A stretch of DNA of 8,570 nt from RGIG5057 sp036653755 (lineage in GTDB: Bacteria; Bacillota; Clostridia; TANB77; CAG-465): assembly GCA_036653755.1 (NCBI GenBank), contig JAVVTJ010000047.1:1-8570 (forward strand), read 5' to 3'. The notes below the pieces were generated by a model that did no database searches, was not told the origin of the DNA, and worked only from the letters and a program-made list of their open reading frames with translations. Below, piece by piece: positions 5,687 through 8,570 of the stretch (position 1 is the stretch's first letter; the number at the start of each line of letters is the position of its first letter). The position numbers and the translations under genes are program-made.

Positions 5687-5721
5687 AAAACTAGGAGTTT
5701 ATTTTAACTCCTAGTTTTTTT
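5687..5721. terminator. Shared bidirectional terminator between convergent genes
   Basis: A perfect 13-bp stem (5687-5699 with 5706-5718) has a 6-base loop. The plus strand has a run of seven Ts (5715-5721); the minus strand has only four before AAA. The stop codon of the minus-strand radical SAM gene (5704-5706) reaches the loop and last stem base, so one arm is part of that gene's coding end. Confidence 0.85.
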
Positions 5722-7290
5722 AAACGTATATACAGTTTTATTATTAGTTTTATTTAATATATCATAATCTAATACTATAAATCTATAACTTTTTTGAATA
5801 TCATTTATACTCATATTTTTAAATATTTTTTCTTTGTTTTTATTAATATATAACATACTTTCTTCTTTTAAGTTATATTTATTATACATCCAATCACGTG
5901 TACCTTTAAAATTATTACAATAGTCATAAGTTAATAACTCTTTTAAAATATTATCTTGGTTAAATAAAATAAGTAAATTTTCATACATATCATCATATGA
6001 TATCTTTCTTTCAATTAGTTTACTTAATATACAATAATTAGTAATACATTCAAATAATTCATAAGGATTATTAAATAATGTTTCTAAATATTTTATACTT
6101 TCTATAAACATTTTACTATTAAATATAGTTTCAAATATATTTTCAAATTTTTTTAAATATGATATATCTTCATATGACATAAATTTATTTTGTAGTACTT
6201 CATACGGTGGATAACTTAAAAAAGTATAATCATATTCTTTTTGTTTAGTATAGATATCAGTACCTTTTAAAAATTTTAAAAAACCAAGTTGCATTTCGGT
6301 TGTACGAAGTAAATATAAATCATTAAAAGATTTTTTAAATATATTTATATCTTCATAAGGAAGTCCTATTATTAAATCAGTATGAATATGTAAATTATTC
6401 ATTTTAACTAATTTTTGTATGACTTCTTTTTCATATTCAAAGTTATATTTTCTATTTATAGATTCAAGTGTTTGTCTATTTGTTGATTGAACACCAATTT
6501 CTAAACGAAATATATTTTTTGGAACAGTTTTTAAAAATTCTAATATTTCATCATCAATTAAAGAGGCACATATTTCAAAATGAAATGTAGTATTAATTCT
6601 ATTTTCAATTAAAAAATTCCAGATTTCAATTGCTCTTTTTTTATTTGAATTAAATGTTCTATCAATAAATCTAATTTGAATAACATTTTTATCTAATAAC
6701 TTTTTTAAATCATTTTTTACATTAACAATATCAAAATATTTAATATTTTTATCAATGCAAGATAAACAATAACTACATCTAAAAGGGCAGCCCCTACTTG
6801 TTTCAAAATATATTGCTCTTTCATCATAATTATTTACTAAATCATCAGAAATACTAGGTATATCATCTACATTTATTTTATAATTATATATTGGTTTTAA
6901 ACTATTATTTTTAACATCATTTACAAATTTAATAATATTATTTTCGCTTTCTAAACACATTATACAATCAATAAATTTATATTTATTTAACATTTCTTCT
7001 GAATTATATGATACTTCTGGTCCTCCGAAAGATATTATACAATTAGGCTTAATTTTTTTTATATTTTCAGCTATTTTAAGTGTTTGTTCAATATTCCAAA
7101 TATATATACCAAAACAAATAGCATCAGCGTTATATGCTATTATTTTATTTAATATATTAGATAAATCTTCATTTATATTTAAATTTAAAGTATATGTATC
7201 AGCTATATCTTTTATTTTATTTTTTAAGTAATATAATGCTATATTTATATGTGTATATTTTGAATTAAGTGTTGTAAGTAAAATTTTCAT
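5704..7290 (-). CDS. B12-binding-domain radical SAM protein (DUF4080 type)
   Basis: A 528-residue iron-sulfur radical SAM enzyme; the substrate is unknown. The N-terminal ~125 residues form the Rossmann-like cobalamin-binding-type domain, with MKILLTTLNSKYTH at the start, CFGIYIWN near 59-66 and the GGPEVS loop at about 89-94. The classical DxHxxG cobalamin-His motif is not visible, so B12 may bind base-off without a protein His ligand, or not at all. The radical SAM core follows, with the cluster motif CxxxCxxC in GCPFRCSYC (Cys 168, 172, 175), then RFIDRTFN, LEIGVQSTN and TDLIIGLPYED. The ~180-residue C-terminal part matches my memory of the DUF4080 region in clostridial proteins; many clostridial genomes carry such genes. 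ATG at 7290 is chosen because GGAG lies 6 bases upstream; a second in-frame ATG at 7302 has only a weak site. The gene has its own promoter and is divergent from the AI-2E-family gene. Confidence 0.9.
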   Translation of the reverse strand: MKILLTTLNSKYTHINIALYYLKNKIKDIADTYTLNLNINEDLSNILNKIIAYNADAICFGIYIWNIEQTLKIAENIKKIKPNCIISFGGPEVSYNSEEMLNKYKFIDCIMCLESENNIIKFVNDVKNNSLKPIYNYKINVDDIPSISDDLVNNYDERAIYFETSRGCPFRCSYCLSCIDKNIKYFDIVNVKNDLKKLLDKNVIQIRFIDRTFNSNKKRAIEIWNFLIENRINTTFHFEICASLIDDEILEFLKTVPKNIFRLEIGVQSTNRQTLESINRKYNFEYEKEVIQKLVKMNNLHIHTDLIIGLPYEDINIFKKSFNDLYLLRTTEMQLGFLKFLKGTDIYTKQKEYDYTFLSYPPYEVLQNKFMSYEDISYLKKFENIFETIFNSKMFIESIKYLETLFNNPYELFECITNYCILSKLIERKISYDDMYENLLILFNQDNILKELLTYDYCNNFKGTRDWMYNKYNLKEESMLYINKNKEKIFKNMSINDIQKSYRFIVLDYDILNKTNNKTVYTFKKTRS

Positions 7291-7296
7291 AAAATT

Positions 7297-7300
7297 CTCC
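7297..7300 (-). promoter_or_regulatory. Ribosome binding site deciding the radical SAM start at 7290
   Basis: On the minus strand, GGAG is followed by 6 bases and then ATG at 7290. This site overlaps the alternative ATG at 7302, so use of that upstream start would put the ribosome over it. The protein from 7290 begins MKILLTTLNS, the usual beginning for this family. Confidence 0.75.
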
Positions 7301-7317
7301 ATTCTTGTTATAATATA

Positions 7318-7346
7318 ATTATATACTTCAAAAGTTGTTTTGTCTA
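7318..7346 (-). promoter_or_regulatory. Sigma-A type promoter of the radical SAM gene
   Basis: Read on the minus strand: TAGACA (7346-7341), 17 bases, TATAAT (7323-7318). Transcription would start near 7311, leaving about 20 bases before the ATG at 7290. That is too short for a cobalamin or other riboswitch. Confidence 0.65.
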
Positions 7347-7394
7347 GTTTAAATATATAATATGGTAAATTTTAGTTTATTTTATATTAAATAC

Positions 7395-7423
7395 TTTAAT
7401 TTTACTAACATGTATGATATAAT
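7395..7423 (+). promoter_or_regulatory. Extended -10 promoter of the AI-2E-family gene
   Basis: TATAAT (7418-7423) with TG at 7415-7416. The -35 position holds only a poor TTTAAT (7395-7400) at 17-base spacing, so the extended -10 probably carries this promoter. It is divergent from the radical SAM promoter with about 48 bases between the -35 regions. It lacks the GTTTACATAA box. Confidence 0.65.
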
Positions 7424-7451
7424 TTAAGTAGCTAATTAAAGGAGAATAATT

Positions 7452-8546
7452 ATGAAAAAAGAATTTGATTTTAAATTTTTAAATAAAACTATGTATGTAG
7501 CAGTTATTATAGTACTATTTTATGTATGTAAAAACTTAGGAATAGTAGATAAATTATTAGAAATTAATGCAGCATTAATACCAATATATATAGGTGCTGT
7601 TATATGTTTTGTATCTATGCCACTTGCTAAAAAATTAAGAAAAGTAGGACTTAACAAAAGTATATCAGCTATTGTTTCACTTGTTATAATATATGGTTTA
7701 ATTGCAATATTATTTTCTTTTGTTATACCAGTATTTATAGAACAATTTACAAAACTTGTAACAGATTTTCCAAATATATATACTAATATAACAACAAAAT
7801 TAAATGAATTTATGCATAGTCAACTTGGAATAGATAAAAGTGTAAATATAGAAGCAAATATTAAAAATTTAAGTGTTATAAAAGATTATATGGGCGATAT
7901 TTTAAACTATTCTATAACTACGCTTCAAAGTGCAGTAAATGTCTTAATAAGTATGTTTACAACTATTATAGTATCATTTTTTATGGTTAAAGATATGGAA
8001 GATTTTAAAAAGAAGGTTATATCATATTTTTCTAATAATGGAAAAAATAAAGCAAGATATAACTTAATAAATGAAATAGATACTTCTGTTATGTCATATG
8101 TAAAAGGTGTTAGTATAGATAGTATAATAGTAGGTATTTTAACAACAGTTTTATGTTTTGTACTAAAAATAGATTATGCAATTGTATTTGGTTTGCTTAT
8201 AACTGTACTTAATTTTATACCATATATAGGTGCACTAATTTCTGAGGTTATAATTGCATTATATGCTTTAACAATTGGAGGACCAATATTTGCTCTTCTT
8301 ACATTTGCAATGTGTATTGTAATTCAAATAATAGATGCAAATATTTTGCAACCAAATATAGTCGCAAAATCAGTAGATTTACATCCAGTTGTTGTATTTG
8401 CAGGACTTCTTATAGGTAGTATACTTATGGGTATAGTTGGTATGATTATAGTTGTACCAGTTCTTGCTGTTATTAAAATAATAATAAGATATAAAGTTGA
8501 AGGAAAAAGTAGTCCAGTTAAACCTGCTAAACAAATAGATAATTAA
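7452..8546 (+). CDS. AI-2E family transporter (UPF0118) membrane protein
   Basis: A 364-residue polytopic inner-membrane protein of the AI-2E exporter/UPF0118 family (PF01594). Members have been linked to autoinducer-2 export or Na+(Li+)/H+ antiport, so the substrate here is open. Hydrophobic segments lie at about 12-31, 41-57, 70-95 and 160-179, with several more between 220 and 346. A soluble loop of about 65 residues (97-158) separates the third and fourth, as usual for the family. Signature pieces are YVKG (216-219), NFIPYIG (254-260), the Q..DANILQPNIVAKSVDLHP stretch (292-311) and the G-rich last helices ending in VVPVLAVIK. The length is normal and the C-terminus is a short basic tail. 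The start has AAAGGAG 7 bases upstream. The gene is monocistronic, divergent from the radical SAM gene, and no terminator is seen before the window ends. Confidence 0.95.
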   Translation: MKKEFDFKFLNKTMYVAVIIVLFYVCKNLGIVDKLLEINAALIPIYIGAVICFVSMPLAKKLRKVGLNKSISAIVSLVIIYGLIAILFSFVIPVFIEQFTKLVTDFPNIYTNITTKLNEFMHSQLGIDKSVNIEANIKNLSVIKDYMGDILNYSITTLQSAVNVLISMFTTIIVSFFMVKDMEDFKKKVISYFSNNGKNKARYNLINEIDTSVMSYVKGVSIDSIIVGILTTVLCFVLKIDYAIVFGLLITVLNFIPYIGALISEVIIALYALTIGGPIFALLTFAMCIVIQIIDANILQPNIVAKSVDLHPVVVFAGLLIGSILMGIVGMIIVVPVLAVIKIIIRYKVEGKSSPVKPAKQIDN

Positions 8547-8570
8547 TTATATAGCAATTTTTTTAATATA

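Noticed and set aside
5704..7311. Cobalamin riboswitch or other leader control of the B12-type radical SAM gene
   Set aside because: The predicted leader is only about 20 bases and shows no B12-box.
310..8546. Alternative genetic code (TGA as Trp) in a mycoplasma-like genome
   Set aside because: Trp is encoded by TGG throughout, and the SLH/BIG2 gene ends in TGA directly before a strong terminator.
8547..8570. Terminator after the AI-2E-family gene
   Set aside because: A seven-T run is present but no stem precedes it in the visible 24 bases. The window ends too soon to tell.
1..8570. CRISPR array, tRNA, rRNA, insertion sequence or toxin-antitoxin pair
   Set aside because: No regularly spaced direct repeats, cloverleaf-like segments, rRNA-like sequence, transposase or adjacent small-gene pair was seen.

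Overview
This is an AT-rich window (roughly a quarter G+C by eye) with Gram-positive signals: strong AGGAGG-type ribosome sites, sigma-A promoters with TGnTATAAT extended -10 boxes, intrinsic terminators after almost every gene, and a secreted protein with S-layer homology (SLH) and bacterial Ig-like (BIG2) domains. With the DUF4080-type cobalamin-binding radical SAM gene, this points to an anaerobic low-GC Bacillota, most likely a clostridium-type organism. The genetic code looks standard: TGG encodes Trp, and one gene ends in TGA.

Layout, left to right. Positions 1-234 hold the 3' end of a membrane-protein gene. Positions 310-1158 encode an unrecognised 282-residue cytoplasmic protein that appears to be built from three diverged ~65-residue repeats. 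Positions 1437-3161 encode a DEAD-box RNA helicase of the DeaD/CsdA type; an apparent intrinsic terminator sits between its promoter and its start codon. Positions 3374-5227 encode a secreted SLH/BIG2 surface protein with two near-identical tandem Ig-like domains. Positions 5381-5683 encode an unrecognised 100-residue protein behind a consensus promoter. Positions 5704-7290 (minus strand) encode a B12-binding radical SAM protein that converges on the small gene and shares its terminator. Positions 7452-8546 encode an AI-2E/UPF0118 family membrane protein, divergent from the radical SAM gene.

There is no evident operon: each complete gene has its own promoter and most have their own terminator. 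The genes do not form an obvious pathway. The helicase, radical SAM protein and AI-2E-family protein look like housekeeping or chromosomal genes, with the three less conserved genes (282 aa, SLH/BIG2, 100 aa) set among them.

The most interesting signals are in the DNA between genes. The 10-mer GTTTACATAA (or its reverse complement) occurs four times, plus a fifth 9-base copy, always in intergenic DNA. It forms inverted repeats ending two bases upstream of the -35 boxes of the SLH gene and the 100-aa gene, and lies 15 bases upstream of the helicase -35 box. The helicase leader terminator suggests control by transcription attenuation. I see no CRISPR array, tRNA, rRNA, transposase or clearly novel multi-gene system.
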